DNA of 64,000 bases from Microbacterium sp. Leaf151 (GTDB lineage Bacteria > Actinomycetota > Actinomycetes > Actinomycetales > Microbacteriaceae). The translations under genes were made by a program, and so were the position numbers. Below the pieces are notes generated by a model, which saw only the letters and a list, made by a program, of their open reading frames with translations, did no database searches and was not told where the DNA came from. Location of the stretch: assembly GCF_001424225.1 (NCBI RefSeq), contig NZ_LMOR01000003.1:375006-439005 (forward strand). Direction: 5' to 3'. This document shows, in pieces, positions 1 to 8,574 of the stretch. How positions within the stretch are numbered: position 1 is the stretch's first letter; every line of letters starts with the position of its first letter.

Positions 1-1026
1 CTGCGCGCCCGCGGAGAGGGCGCTGATCTTGTCGAACGCGACCTGGCGCGGCAACGGCGCCATACCGCAGTTGGAGCTGGGGATGAGCTTGTCGGCGTCG
101 ACGAACCGCAACGCGCGGCGCAGGGTCTCGGCGACTTCCTCGGGCGTCTCGATGCGCTCGCTGGCGACATCGAGGGCGCCGAGCATGATCTTCTTGCCGC
201 GGATGAGCTCGATCAGGTCGATCGGCACGTTCGAGCGGTGGCTCTCGAGCGAGACGATGTCGAGGGTGGACTGCTGCAGCAGCGGGAACGACTCCTCGTA
301 CTGTCGCCACTCCGACCCGAGCGTGGCCTTCCAGTCCGTGTTCGCCTTGATGCCGTAGCCGTAGCAGATGTGCACGGCCGTCTGGGCGTTCAGGCCCTCG
401 GCCGCACGCTCGAGGGCGGCGACGCCCCAGTCCTTCATCTCGTCGAAGAAGACGTTGAAGGCGGGCTCGTCGAACTGGATGATGTCGACCCCGGCGGCCT
501 CGAGCTCGCGCGCCTCCTGGTTGAGGATGGTGGCGAATTCCCACGCCAGCTTCTCGCGGCTGCGGTAATGGCGGTCCGCGAGCGTGTCGATCATCGTCAT
601 GGGGCCGGGGAGCGCCCATTTGATGGGCCGATCGGTCTGCGCGCGAAGGAAAGCGGCATCGTCGACGAAGACGGGACCACGACGACTGACGGCTCCGACG
701 ACGGTCGGCACGCTCGCGTCGTAACGGTCACGGATGCGAACCGTCTCGCGGTGTTCGAAGTCGACGCCCTCGAGGTGCTCGATGAAGGTCGTGACGAAGT
801 GCTGACGGGTCTGCTCGCCGTCGCTGATGATGTCGAGGCCACGGCGCTCCTGTTCCTGCACCGCGGAACGGAGGGCGTCGTGCTTCCCCTCGACGAGCAC
901 ATCGCCCTCGAGCTCCCAGGGCGACCACAGCACCTCGGGCTTGGCGAGCCACGCGGGCTTGGGGAGGCTTCCGACGGTCGAGGTGGGCAGGAGCGTCGAC
1001 ACGTCGGTGGATCCTTCGCGGGTCAT
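1..1026 (-). CDS. mesD: Core methionine synthase MesD (MetE C-terminal family), 3' end cut off
   Basis: 342 codons are visible; the gene continues past base 1. The protein matches the catalytic C-terminal half of cobalamin-independent methionine synthase: an early TVGSLPKP motif (res. 17-24), FDEPAF (185-190), and zinc-ligand positions in HIC (H219, C221) and SSNCGM (C320). It lacks the long N-terminal folate-binding half of MetE. The ATG overlaps the stop of the upstream DUF1852 gene (ATGA), so the two are translationally coupled. From published work on core-MetE families, the neighbour of a DUF1852 gene is MesD, which makes methionine from homocysteine without folate and needs MesX and oxygen. 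The MesD assignment rests on this pairing, since other core-MetE proteins look alike. Confidence 0.85.
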   Translation of the reverse strand, partial: MTREGSTDVSTLLPTSTVGSLPKPAWLAKPEVLWSPWELEGDVLVEGKHDALRSAVQEQERRGLDIISDGEQTRQHFVTTFIEHLEGVDFEHRETVRIRDRYDASVPTVVGAVSRRGPVFVDDAAFLRAQTDRPIKWALPGPMTMIDTLADRHYRSREKLAWEFATILNQEARELEAAGVDIIQFDEPAFNVFFDEMKDWGVAALERAAEGLNAQTAVHICYGYGIKANTDWKATLGSEWRQYEESFPLLQQSTLDIVSLESHRSNVPIDLIELIRGKKIMLGALDVASERIETPEEVAETLRRALRFVDADKLIPSSNCGMAPLPRQVAFDKISALSAGAQ

Positions 1027-2012
1027 CGGGCGGCCAGCGCGTAGTCGGCGGCCCACTGGTCGAGGATCGCGCGGTGCGGCTTCACGAAATGCTCCTCGGC
1101 GTAGCGTCCCTGGACGACGGCGAGCTGACTGCGCTCTTCCCGGTCGTAGGTCACCTCGGTCGGCTCGAAGTCCGGTGCCTCGAGGCTGGGACGGTAGACG
1201 TCGCCGGCGGGGGTGCGGGCGTTGTAGATCTCGGGGCGGTAGATCTTCTGGAAGGTCTCCATCGTGCTGATCGTTCCGATCAGCTGCAGGTCGGTGTAGT
1301 CGGCGAGCAGATCGCCCCGGAAATAGAACGCCAGGGGCGCGACGCTGCCGCGCGGCATGAAGTACCGCACCTGAAGCCCCATTTTGCCGAAGTACTCGTC
1401 GGTCAGCGACGAGGTGGCATCCTGCGCGTACTCGATCCCCAGCACGGGGTGCACGACGCCGGTGCGGTGGTAGGTGCGGCTCGTCGAGACGCTGATGCAG
1501 ATGACGGGCGCGAGCGGGAAGCGCTCGCGATAGGCCGCGGAGTCGAGGAAGTGCGAGAACAGCTTGCCGTGGAGGTCGCCGAAGTCACCGGGCACCGAGA
1601 ATCCGCCCGCGGCGGCCTGCGCTGCAGGCAGCACGATGCTGAAGTCGTAGTCGCGCAGGTAGGACGAGAAGTTGTTGCCGACGATGCCCTGGTGGCGCTC
1701 GCCCGTGTGCGTATCGAGGATGTGCACGTCGAGCACCTCGATGACCGGGAACTCCTCGTCGGCGCCGTCGGCGAACTGCAGCTGCACCGACACGATGTCG
1801 AGCTCGACGCGATACCGCTCGCCGTCCGGGTCGTCGGACGCGAGGTCGTTGAGGCGACGGTCGATCATCGACAGGGCGGTGCGCAGGTTCTGCTGACGAC
1901 CCTCCCCGCGGGCGAGGTTGGCGAAGTTCGTCGTGACACGCGACCCCTCGGCGGGTGCGTAGTCCTCGTCGAAACGGGTGGTGGTGATGCGGAACGTGAT
2001 GTCGTTCGACAT
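1023..2012 (-). CDS. mesX: MesX (DUF1852), partner of MesD
   Basis: 329 aa, full length for DUF1852. It starts MSNDITFRI and contains the family-like segments NNFSSYLRDYDFS and YFGKMGLQVRYFMP. No signal peptide or membrane segment is seen, so it is probably cytoplasmic. DUF1852 proteins were named MesX because they are needed genetically for MesD-type methionine synthesis; the biochemical role is not settled. The stop overlaps the start of mesD. A LysR gene is divergent 125 bp away. Upstream of the ATG no strong ribosome-binding site is visible. Confidence 0.85.
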   Translation of the reverse strand: MSNDITFRITTTRFDEDYAPAEGSRVTTNFANLARGEGRQQNLRTALSMIDRRLNDLASDDPDGERYRVELDIVSVQLQFADGADEEFPVIEVLDVHILDTHTGERHQGIVGNNFSSYLRDYDFSIVLPAAQAAAGGFSVPGDFGDLHGKLFSHFLDSAAYRERFPLAPVICISVSTSRTYHRTGVVHPVLGIEYAQDATSSLTDEYFGKMGLQVRYFMPRGSVAPLAFYFRGDLLADYTDLQLIGTISTMETFQKIYRPEIYNARTPAGDVYRPSLEAPDFEPTEVTYDREERSQLAVVQGRYAEEHFVKPHRAILDQWAADYALAAR

Positions 2013-2137
2013 GGGGATGCCAATCCGGGGAATGGGGAGACCGGCCAGGTCTCGAAGAAGTCGGTCCCCACATCGTGCAGCGTGGGAGGGGGCATCGGGT
2101 AATTCCGTGACGCTATGCCCTGCTATAGCCTCAACCT
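2013..2137. promoter_or_regulatory. Divergent mesX / lysR promoter region with a dyad
   Basis: The 125-bp space between the divergent starts contains the inverted repeat GCTAT-N8-ATAGC at 2112-2129. This could be a LysR-type operator that overlaps the lysR -10 region. The hexamer TAGCCT (2126-2131) lies exactly 6 nt before the lysR ATG, which suggests a leaderless lysR transcript. Operator function is inferred. Confidence 0.4.
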
Positions 2138-3079
2138 ATGGCCAAGCGGATGAGCGGCATCACGCTGCAGCAGCTCCAGTACTTCATCGAGGTGGCCGCC
2201 GAGGGATCGATCAGCGCCGCAGCCGACCTGCTGTTCGTCGCCCAGCCGACGATGTCGGCGGCGATGCGCGACCTCGAGACGCGGGTGGGGCGCGATCTGC
2301 TCACCCGATCCGCCCGCGGGGTGACGCTCACCGTCGACGGCGTGGAGTTCCTCGGGTACGCCCGTCAAGTGGTGGAGCAGGCGGAGCTGCTCGAGCAGCG
2401 GTATCTCGGCCGCCCGCCGTCGCGGCGACTCCTCGGCGTCTCGGCGCAGCACTACTCCTTCGTCGTCGACGCGTTCGTCCGCATGGTGAAGGCGACGGAT
2501 GCCGCGGAGTACGAGTTCTCACTCCGCGAGACCCGGACGTTCGACATCATCGAAGACGTCCGGACGCTGCGCAGCGAGCTCGGCATCCTGTTCCGCAACG
2601 ACTTCAACCGCAACGTGCTCGACAAGCTGCTGCGCGATTCGGGGCTGCTCTTCCACCCGCTCTTCGTCGCTGCGCCGCACATCTTCGTCTCGCGGCGGAA
2701 CCCCCTGGCATCCCGTTCGCGCGCGACCCTCGCCGACCTCGTCGGCTTACCGCGACTCACGTTCGACCAGGGGGCGAACAACTCGTTCTACTTCGCCGAG
2801 GAGATCCTCTCGACCCTGTCGAGCCCTCAAGAGATCCGAGTGTCCGACCGCGCGACGATCTTCAACCTCATGATCGGCCTCGACGGCTACACCATCTCGA
2901 CGGGCATCATCAGCGACGACCTCGATCCAGAGATCGTGGCGGTGCCGCTGGAGGTCGACGAGCGTATCGAGATCGGCTGGATCGGACGCAGCGCCATCCC
3001 GCTGACCGACCAGGCTCAGCGCTACCTGGGGGAGGTGCGCGAGGTGGTCGCCGGGTTCGGGGTGGCGCTGCTCGGCTGA
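2138..3079 (+). CDS. LysR-family transcriptional regulator
   Basis: 313 aa. The N-terminal winged helix-turn-helix (about res. 8-65) includes SISAAADLL and AQPTMSAAMRDLE, typical of LysR; the rest fits a periplasmic-binding-like effector domain (about 90-300). It is divergent from mesXD, the usual arrangement of a LysR protein with its target, so control of methionine synthesis by a sulfur or methionine-related ligand is a reasonable guess. The ATG has no Shine-Dalgarno site but follows a TAGCCT box by 6 nt. Confidence 0.85.
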   Translation: MAKRMSGITLQQLQYFIEVAAEGSISAAADLLFVAQPTMSAAMRDLETRVGRDLLTRSARGVTLTVDGVEFLGYARQVVEQAELLEQRYLGRPPSRRLLGVSAQHYSFVVDAFVRMVKATDAAEYEFSLRETRTFDIIEDVRTLRSELGILFRNDFNRNVLDKLLRDSGLLFHPLFVAAPHIFVSRRNPLASRSRATLADLVGLPRLTFDQGANNSFYFAEEILSTLSSPQEIRVSDRATIFNLMIGLDGYTISTGIISDDLDPEIVAVPLEVDERIEIGWIGRSAIPLTDQAQRYLGEVREVVAGFGVALLG

Positions 3080-3323
3080 GGAGCGGCATGAGTCGTCCGG
3101 TCGGTCTCCGCGAGCGGGTGATGACTCAACCTCGTCGCCGCCGAGGACGGCGCCCGTCCCGCGCCACGACGTACAGTGCGACGAACCACGGCGAGGTCGT
3201 CGGGGTCGAACGCCCTCCTGCATCGCGGTCGGAATTCGCAACGAGACGGCTCGACAGAGAGCCAGGCGTGCACAACCGAGACCCGACGGCGTTCAGGTCG
3301 AGATCGATCATCAGCGTGACCGG

Positions 3324-4517
3324 TCATCCGCCGGCGCGACGGCCGCGACGGACGCGCTCGACGGTCTCGCCCGCAGCGACACCCACCAGGAGCATCGCGG
3401 TCACGATCGACAGCCTGAGCGCATCGAAGACCGGGACGACGGATGCCACACCTGCGAGCACGGCGAGAGCGAGGAGACCGAGGAGCTGAGGTCGCGACCA
3501 GCGGCCCTCGAGGACGCGACGGAACGCCACGGTGCCGGAGAGGAAGAGCACGGGCGCGCCCACGATCACGACCGTGGTCGCGAGACCGCGCTGGTCGGGG
3601 AGCGTGAGCATCTGTTTGTCGCCCACGCTCATCAGCACGATGCCCGCGATGATCAGAAGATGCACCCAGGTGTAGGCGGTGCGGGCGAGCCGGCCCGGCT
3701 CATCGGACGCCTCGATGGCTTCGGCGCCGACGCGCTCGCCGTGGTCGAAGTAGATCCACCAGGTGGCCGCTGCGGCGATGAACGCCGTCACCATCGAGGC
3801 GATCGATGACGTGGACGACTCCTTCTCGACGAAAGCGAAGCCCGTGACGAGCAACCCCTCGCCCAGGGCGATGAGGACGAACAGCGCTGTGCGCTCGGCG
3901 ATGTGGGGGCCGGACAGATCCCAGGACTGCAGCATCACTCTGCCTCGGCCCGGGACAGGAAACCCCAGAACCGTACCGGCCAGTTCGACAGCGAGTGCCG
4001 CGGCCCAGAACGGCAACTGCCAGGTGAGGGGCAGCAGCGCGCCGACGATCCACAGGGCGCTACTGGCGACCGTCCAGCCGAGCACGAGAGCGAAGTCGCG
4101 GGCGACCGCGCGGTCGTGGCGGATCGTCGCCCAGACGATGAACCCTGTGCGCCCCACCTGGAGGATGACGTAAGCGATTGCGAATGCCCACGCGCGGTCG
4201 CCGAAGGCCTCGGCGATCGAGACGCTCACCACGAGGGCGACGAAGGCCAGCACGATCACGGCCCCGCGGACGGGCAGCTTCATGGGGTCGAGCCAATTCG
4301 TCACCCAGGTGGTCGACACCCATGCCCACCACAGGGCGCACACCATGACGGCGCCCTCCAAGGCCCCCAGCAGCGTCTGATTCTCGAAGAGGTAGGCGGA
4401 CAGCTGAGTCAACGCGAGGACGAAGACCAGGTCGAAGAACAGCTCGACGTACGTCACGCGATCCGCGCGTGCGGAGTCCGCGGGGCGCAGCACGTTCCGG
4501 GCCATCCCGAATGCCAT
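3324..4517 (-). CDS. Low temperature requirement A (LtrA) family membrane protein
   Basis: 397 aa. The N-terminal segment VTYVELFFDLVFVLALTQL is the hallmark of the LtrA family, followed by WWAWVSTTWVTNWLDP and about 10 further hydrophobic segments; the protein should be an integral membrane protein. The biochemical function of LtrA is unknown; the name comes from cold growth in Listeria. An ATG farther upstream (4727) is open, but the residues it would add look like random GC-rich translation. The ATG at 4517 has a GAGG about 10 nt upstream and is preferred. A 244-bp gap separates it from the convergent lysR. Confidence 0.8.
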   Translation of the reverse strand: MAFGMARNVLRPADSARADRVTYVELFFDLVFVLALTQLSAYLFENQTLLGALEGAVMVCALWWAWVSTTWVTNWLDPMKLPVRGAVIVLAFVALVVSVSIAEAFGDRAWAFAIAYVILQVGRTGFIVWATIRHDRAVARDFALVLGWTVASSALWIVGALLPLTWQLPFWAAALAVELAGTVLGFPVPGRGRVMLQSWDLSGPHIAERTALFVLIALGEGLLVTGFAFVEKESSTSSIASMVTAFIAAAATWWIYFDHGERVGAEAIEASDEPGRLARTAYTWVHLLIIAGIVLMSVGDKQMLTLPDQRGLATTVVIVGAPVLFLSGTVAFRRVLEGRWSRPQLLGLLALAVLAGVASVVPVFDALRLSIVTAMLLVGVAAGETVERVRRGRRAGG

Positions 4518-4862
4518 GCCCACATCCTCGCACCGCCGCCCGAGTGACCCGTATTCGAGGAGTCCTCTCCGATCCGGCGCCGCAGGCCTACCTGCAGCCC
4601 GGCGGCGGTCCCGGTGACCACGAGGCACTCCGTCACCGGGGAGCAAGACCGGCTTCACGTCGGCGCAGCGCACGTCGGCGCCGACGGCGGTCGTCGTCCG
4701 TTGAGGTCGCGCCGCGGCCGGCATCATCGGCGCGACCCGTCGCGCATTGTTCGCACGAATTTCTTCCCGGGCGTGAACGGTTTTATGCCACTATGACGCT
4801 AGGTGCCCGATTGGCCTGCCGAACGTCATGGCGCATCCGGCACGGACATTCATTAGCCCTCT
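4518..4862. other. Intergenic region between ltrA and guaD
   Basis: 345 bp without a convincing gene between divergent ltrA and guaD. It should hold both promoters. An imperfect AT-rich dyad, ATTGTTCGCACGAAT, lies at 4746-4760, about 100 bp before guaD, and could be an operator. No clear -35/-10 pair or ribosome-binding site stands before the guaD GTG. Confidence 0.4.
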
Positions 4863-6275
4863 GTGAAAGGCGCCATCATCGTCACCTCTGGAATTCGCGG
4901 CACGTTTTTCGATTTCGTCGACGACCCGTGGAAGCACGTCGGCAGAGAAGAGGAATCGGCTCGATTCCTCCGTGATGGTCTCCTCGTGATCGAGGACGGT
5001 CTGATCGTCGCATTCGGCCCGTTCGACGAAGTGTCCCCCCTGCATCCCGACCTCGACATCACGGAGATCCGCGGGCGCATCATCACTCCCGGCTTCATCG
5101 ACGGCCACGTGCACGTTCCGCAGACGCGGGCCCTGGGTGCTTTCGGGCAGCAGCTCCTGCCGTGGCTCATCGACACCGTGTTCCCCGAGGAGGCCCGCTA
5201 CAGCGACCGTGAATACGCGCGCGCCGGGTCGGAGCGGTTCCTCGAGAACATGCTCGCTGGCGGAACCACGACCGTGCAAGCGTTCACGACGACCTCCACC
5301 GTTGCCGTCGAGGAGTTCTTCGAGGCCGCCGCGCGGCGCGACATGCTGGTGATCAGCGGGGTGACCGGCATCGATCAGTTCGCGCCGGAAGGCTCGACGA
5401 GCACGCCCGAACAGTTCTATGACGACAGCAAGGCGATGATCGCGAAATATCACGGCGTGGGTCGCAGCCGTTATGCGATCACCCCGCGATTCGCCCTCGG
5501 TGCAAGCAAAGAGCTGCTGAAGGCCTGCCAACGGCTGAAGCAGGAGCATCCCGATCTCTGGGTGAACACGCACATCTCGGAGAATCCGTTGGAGATCTCC
5601 AACCTCCTCCTGGCGCACCCGGACTGCACGGACTATCTCGGCGTGTACGAGAAATATGATCTCGTCGGCCCGAAATTCTCCGGCGGACACGCGGTCTGGC
5701 TTTCCGACAATGAATTCGGACGCCTTTCCGACAGCGGCGGCGCGGTGGTGTTCTGCCCGTGCTCGAACCTCTTCCTGGGCAGCGGGATCTTCCGGCTGGG
5801 GAAGGCGACCGACCCCGACCGGCGCGTCAAGATGTCGTTCGGTACCGATATGGGCGGCGGCAACCGGTTCAGCATGATCCACGTCCTCGACGAGGCCTAC
5901 AAGGTCGGGATGCTGGGCAACACCCTGCTCGACGGCACGACCAACCGCGTCACGCAAGACCTCGCCGCGTCCGAGCGCAGCAAGCTCTCGCCCTACCGGG
6001 CGTTCTGGTCGGTCACCCTAGGTGGCGCGGAGGGCCTGTACATCGACGACCAGGTCGGAAACTTCGAGGTCGGGAAGTCCGCGGACTTCGTGGCACTCGA
6101 CTGGAACGCGGGTCCTTCGGCGATGCCGTGGCACCAGTCCCTCTTCTTCGACGAAGCGGGGCCGACCACGATGGCGGAGGCCGCGCACGCGCTGTTCGCG
6201 GTGATGATGGTCGGCGACGACCGCAACGTCGACGAGACCTGGGTGTCCGGCGTACGTCTCTATAAGAAGGGCTGA
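4863..6275 (+). CDS. guaD: Guanine deaminase
   Basis: 470 aa amidohydrolase. Metal-binding HVH is at res. 82-84 in PGFIDGHVHVPQT. Further family motifs are VNTHISEN, GGHAVWLSDNE, FCPCSNLFLGSG and GTDMGGGNRFSM; the last two and the PQT after HVH are characteristic of guanine deaminase, which converts guanine to xanthine and ammonia in purine salvage or catabolism. The start is GTG 4863 without a clear ribosome-binding site. The next gene begins 2 nt after the stop, so the two are co-transcribed. No xanthine dehydrogenase or purine permease is seen nearby. Confidence 0.88.
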   Translation: MKGAIIVTSGIRGTFFDFVDDPWKHVGREEESARFLRDGLLVIEDGLIVAFGPFDEVSPLHPDLDITEIRGRIITPGFIDGHVHVPQTRALGAFGQQLLPWLIDTVFPEEARYSDREYARAGSERFLENMLAGGTTTVQAFTTTSTVAVEEFFEAAARRDMLVISGVTGIDQFAPEGSTSTPEQFYDDSKAMIAKYHGVGRSRYAITPRFALGASKELLKACQRLKQEHPDLWVNTHISENPLEISNLLLAHPDCTDYLGVYEKYDLVGPKFSGGHAVWLSDNEFGRLSDSGGAVVFCPCSNLFLGSGIFRLGKATDPDRRVKMSFGTDMGGGNRFSMIHVLDEAYKVGMLGNTLLDGTTNRVTQDLAASERSKLSPYRAFWSVTLGGAEGLYIDDQVGNFEVGKSADFVALDWNAGPSAMPWHQSLFFDEAGPTTMAEAAHALFAVMMVGDDRNVDETWVSGVRLYKKG

Positions 6276-6277
6276 CG

Positions 6278-7273
6278 GTGCAACGCCTCGCCGTCGCGGA
6301 CGAACGGCCCACGTCGGGGGAGGTGTCGGGCGCCGACGACACGGCGGTCACCCTCGTCACCCACCGAAAGGTCGCCGCCCGCGACGTCGAGGCGTTCGAG
6401 GGGTGGCTGGAGCGATCGGGCCGAGCCCTCACCGGTACGCCGGGGTATCTCGGCAGCACCGTCATCTCCCCGAGCGAGTCGAGGGACGACTGGACACTCG
6501 TCCAGCGCTTCACCGACGCCGCTGCCGCACGAGCGTGGCTCGACAGCTCCGCCCGGCGGGAACTCTACGAGCAGATCTCCGACGTCGAGGTCATCGACGA
6601 AGAGGTGACGCTGTTCCGTGAGAACCCGTCATCCGGCGATGACGTCTCGGTGCTCATCTCGTCCACGGTTCCCCCGGCTCTCGAGGCGGACTACCTGGCG
6701 TGGCAGAAGCGCATCTCCGACGTCGAGGCGCAATTCCGCGGCTTCCGGGGCCACCGGATCCAGCGTCCCGTTCCCGGTGTGCAAGACGCGTGGGTCGTCA
6801 TCCTCACGTTCGACACGGCGGAGAACCTCGCGACCTGGATCGACTCGCCGGAGCGCAAGCGTCTCCTCGAGGAGGGGGAGCGGTTCAACGCCGACCTGTC
6901 GGTCGCCGCGTCGAGCTTCGGCTTCGACTTCTGGACGCCGGCGGGTGAGACCGCTCGCGAATCGGTGATGAAGAACAACCTGCTCGTGCTGGCGGCGCTG
7001 TATCCGATCGTGTTCGGGTGGGGCTACTTCGTCAGCACGCCGTTGTTCGACGGTCCGCACGCCATCCCGTTCTGGCTGTCGCTGTTCGTCGGCAACTTCG
7101 TCAGCACCCAGCTGCTCGGGTGGTTCGTGATGCCGCGCGTGTTCAAGATGTTCGCGTGGTGGCTGAAGCCGAAGCCGGGCTGGCGCGCGCAGGCTCTGGG
7201 TTTCGGCATCCTGATCGCCGTCTACGGGGCCTCGATGGGCCTCTACGCGTGGCTTCTGTCTCTAGCTGCGTAG
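6278..7273 (+). CDS. Two ABM-like domains fused to a C-terminal membrane region
   Basis: 331 aa, starting with GTG 2 nt after guaD. Two ferredoxin-like (antibiotic biosynthesis monooxygenase, ABM) repeats are suggested at about res. 25-110 and 120-210, each with a W-x-x-W-style helix and a final FWTP-like end. About four hydrophobic segments or two hairpins follow from res. ~230 to the end (VLAALYPIVFGWGYF; WLSLFVGNFVSTQLLGWFVM). COG3224-type proteins have this architecture; the substrate is unknown. Oxygenase activity cannot be assumed, because many ABM proteins are not enzymes of antibiotic synthesis. It is the last core gene before the tRNA-Lys island. Confidence 0.65.
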   Translation: MQRLAVADERPTSGEVSGADDTAVTLVTHRKVAARDVEAFEGWLERSGRALTGTPGYLGSTVISPSESRDDWTLVQRFTDAAAARAWLDSSARRELYEQISDVEVIDEEVTLFRENPSSGDDVSVLISSTVPPALEADYLAWQKRISDVEAQFRGFRGHRIQRPVPGVQDAWVVILTFDTAENLATWIDSPERKRLLEEGERFNADLSVAASSFGFDFWTPAGETARESVMKNNLLVLAALYPIVFGWGYFVSTPLFDGPHAIPFWLSLFVGNFVSTQLLGWFVMPRVFKMFAWWLKPKPGWRAQALGFGILIAVYGASMGLYAWLLSLAA

Positions 7274-7311
7274 CGGCTGGTCTCGCGCCGATCCCGAGAA
7301 CTCGTGTTCGA

Positions 7312-7911
7312 GTGGGGGAAGTGGTGGGGCTTGTTCAGAGGTACTCGAATAATTCAACCGGGGTGGGGAAGTTCCGCCAACTGGCCACTCTTCAACCCAG
7401 ACGGCGTAGTCCGGCCTCGAGGCGGCGACTTCCGCGGCGAGCTAGGCGGCTGACGGACGCGGAGAAGGCAGCGTTCGTTGAGGTGTACGAGCAAGGCGAG
7501 CAGATCGCAGTCTCCGCCCAGCGGTTTGGCGTGCACCGTACGACGCTCGACACGCTCATTACTCGTCTGCGCTTGAGTCGCACCGATCCGAACGAGGTTC
7601 CGGTGGCCGTCCGATCTTCGGTGGTCGACAGCTATCGTGCCGGTCAGTCTCTGGCGGCGATTGGGGAGCGGTTCGGCTTCAGCGCGAACAAGGTGCAGCG
7701 CCTCTTGGTTGCGACGGGCGAGCCGATCCGTTCGCGGGGCCCAGCGAAGCCTGTTGTGACAGGCGCGCAAGTGAAAGAGATGGTCGCGCAGTACGAGCGG
7801 GGTGAGACGATCGCAGCAATAGCCGAGGCAGCAAGGGTGAGCTATGCCCAGGCGCGAGGGTGTCTGATCGACGCCGGCGTGAAGATGCGGCCGCGCGGGG
7901 GAGCGAAGTGA
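7312..7911 (+). CDS. Three-repeat helix-turn-helix protein (unit 1)
   Basis: About 199 aa with three tandem HTH units of Hin/resolvase-tail type: a first with GVHRTTLDTLITRL, a second with YRAGQSLAAIGERFGFSANK, a third with YERGETIAAIAEAARVSYAQ. No serine- or tyrosine-recombinase catalytic domain is present. It is homologous along its length to the protein at 12475-13080. The start is uncertain: GTG 7312, 7321 or 7324. In unit 2 the start codon and ribosome-binding site lie in the right end of the preceding unit; here chromosomal sequence replaces them, so expression of this copy may differ. Its coding sequence covers the element left end. Role: unknown DNA-binding protein, possibly in recombination or control. 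Confidence 0.7.
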   Translation: MGEVVGLVQRYSNNSTGVGKFRQLATLQPRRRSPASRRRLPRRARRLTDAEKAAFVEVYEQGEQIAVSAQRFGVHRTTLDTLITRLRLSRTDPNEVPVAVRSSVVDSYRAGQSLAAIGERFGFSANKVQRLLVATGEPIRSRGPAKPVVTGAQVKEMVAQYERGETIAAIAEAARVSYAQARGCLIDAGVKMRPRGGAK

Positions 7912-7916
7912 GCGAA

Positions 7917-8342
7917 CTAGGCGGCGTTCTTCTTGTCCGCTTGATCGCGAGCAACTGCGAGCAGGACGCGTGAGAGCTTGTCGAAGTCGATGTCCGACCG
8001 TACGAGTGCTTCGGTGCGTATGACGTAGGGCGTCCGTGAGTGCTTTCGTTTCAACGGTGTCATCGGTCGAGGTGGCGGCGAGGCTTCCAGCTGCACGATG
8101 ACCTTAGTGAACTCGACGTACGCCTTGCCTGCACGCTGCGGGAGGCTCGGCCACTTCGCTGTGACCGCCTCGCGATACGCGATGGCCTGATCATCGGTGA
8201 GGTCCATGCTGGGTTCGTAGTACTCATGCAGCGCGCACTGGTCTTCGAAGCTGAGTTTGGACCAGCCGCGCTCTTTGCGACGCCAATACTTACCGAGGGA
8301 GCTTCGATTGTTCAGGTAGGTGGTGTTCGCGAGGCGGGGCAT
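7917..8342 (-). CDS. Unknown element protein, paired with the HTH gene (unit 1)
   Basis: 141 aa, convergent with the HTH gene (5 bp between stops). About two-thirds of residues match the unit 2 copy by eye. Shared blocks: N-terminal MPRL..TTYL.NR, FEDQC.LHEYY.PS.DLTD, YR.AVTAKW..LP.RAGKAY, EFTKVI, and YVIRTEA.VRSD.DFDKL. The protein is charged, lacks membrane segments, and ends in a Lys-rich tail. I do not recognise the family. Conservation with the HTH gene but not with the cargo suggests a role in the element itself (mobility, maintenance or regulation). Confidence 0.75.
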   Translation of the reverse strand: MPRLANTTYLNNRSSLGKYWRRKERGWSKLSFEDQCALHEYYEPSMDLTDDQAIAYREAVTAKWPSLPQRAGKAYVEFTKVIVQLEASPPPRPMTPLKRKHSRTPYVIRTEALVRSDIDFDKLSRVLLAVARDQADKKNAA

Positions 8343-8383
8343 ATGTATGGGTGACTATGCGCCTGGTTGGAGATGAGGTCAAG

Positions 8384-8411
8384 CATGAGCTTCGGTAGTG
8401 TGAGGTGGGGC
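8384..8411. repeat. Degenerate attachment-site-like sequence inside unit 1
   Basis: CATG, then TTCGGTAGT and AGGTGGGGC here resemble the junction at 12480-12502 (CATG, TTCGGTAGT, TGGTGGGGC), with small insertions. It lies between the unknown gene and the ATPase gene. It may be a relic of an older insertion point; chance similarity is possible. Confidence 0.35.
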
Positions 8412-8503
8412 AGCAGGGGATGAATGCGTCAGACATAGCGGCCCGTGAGAGCTCTTGCGGATGAACTGACGGTCTCAATCAGCGCCTTCCATTGTGTATA
8501 CGC

Positions 8504-8564
8504 TTGACGACCCGGCATCCTAAACTCATAATGAGCGTCAATTATTAGCATCTAACCTACGGAG
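8504..8564 (+). promoter_or_regulatory. Promoter and ribosome-binding site of the YobI-like gene
   Basis: TTGACG (8504-8509), a 17-nt spacer, then CATAAT (8527-8532) form a good housekeeping-type promoter. GGAG (8561-8564) lies 10 nt before the GTG at 8575. This stretch is AT-richer than most of the window and near the best-looking sigma-70 promoter in it. Confidence 0.65.
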
Positions 8565-8574
8565 AACTGCACAC

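Noticed and set aside
9..1044. Plus-strand frames at 29-358, 238-1044 and 368-568
   Set aside because: Antisense to mesD, whose minus-strand frame is open across the whole interval and carries all core-MetE motifs.
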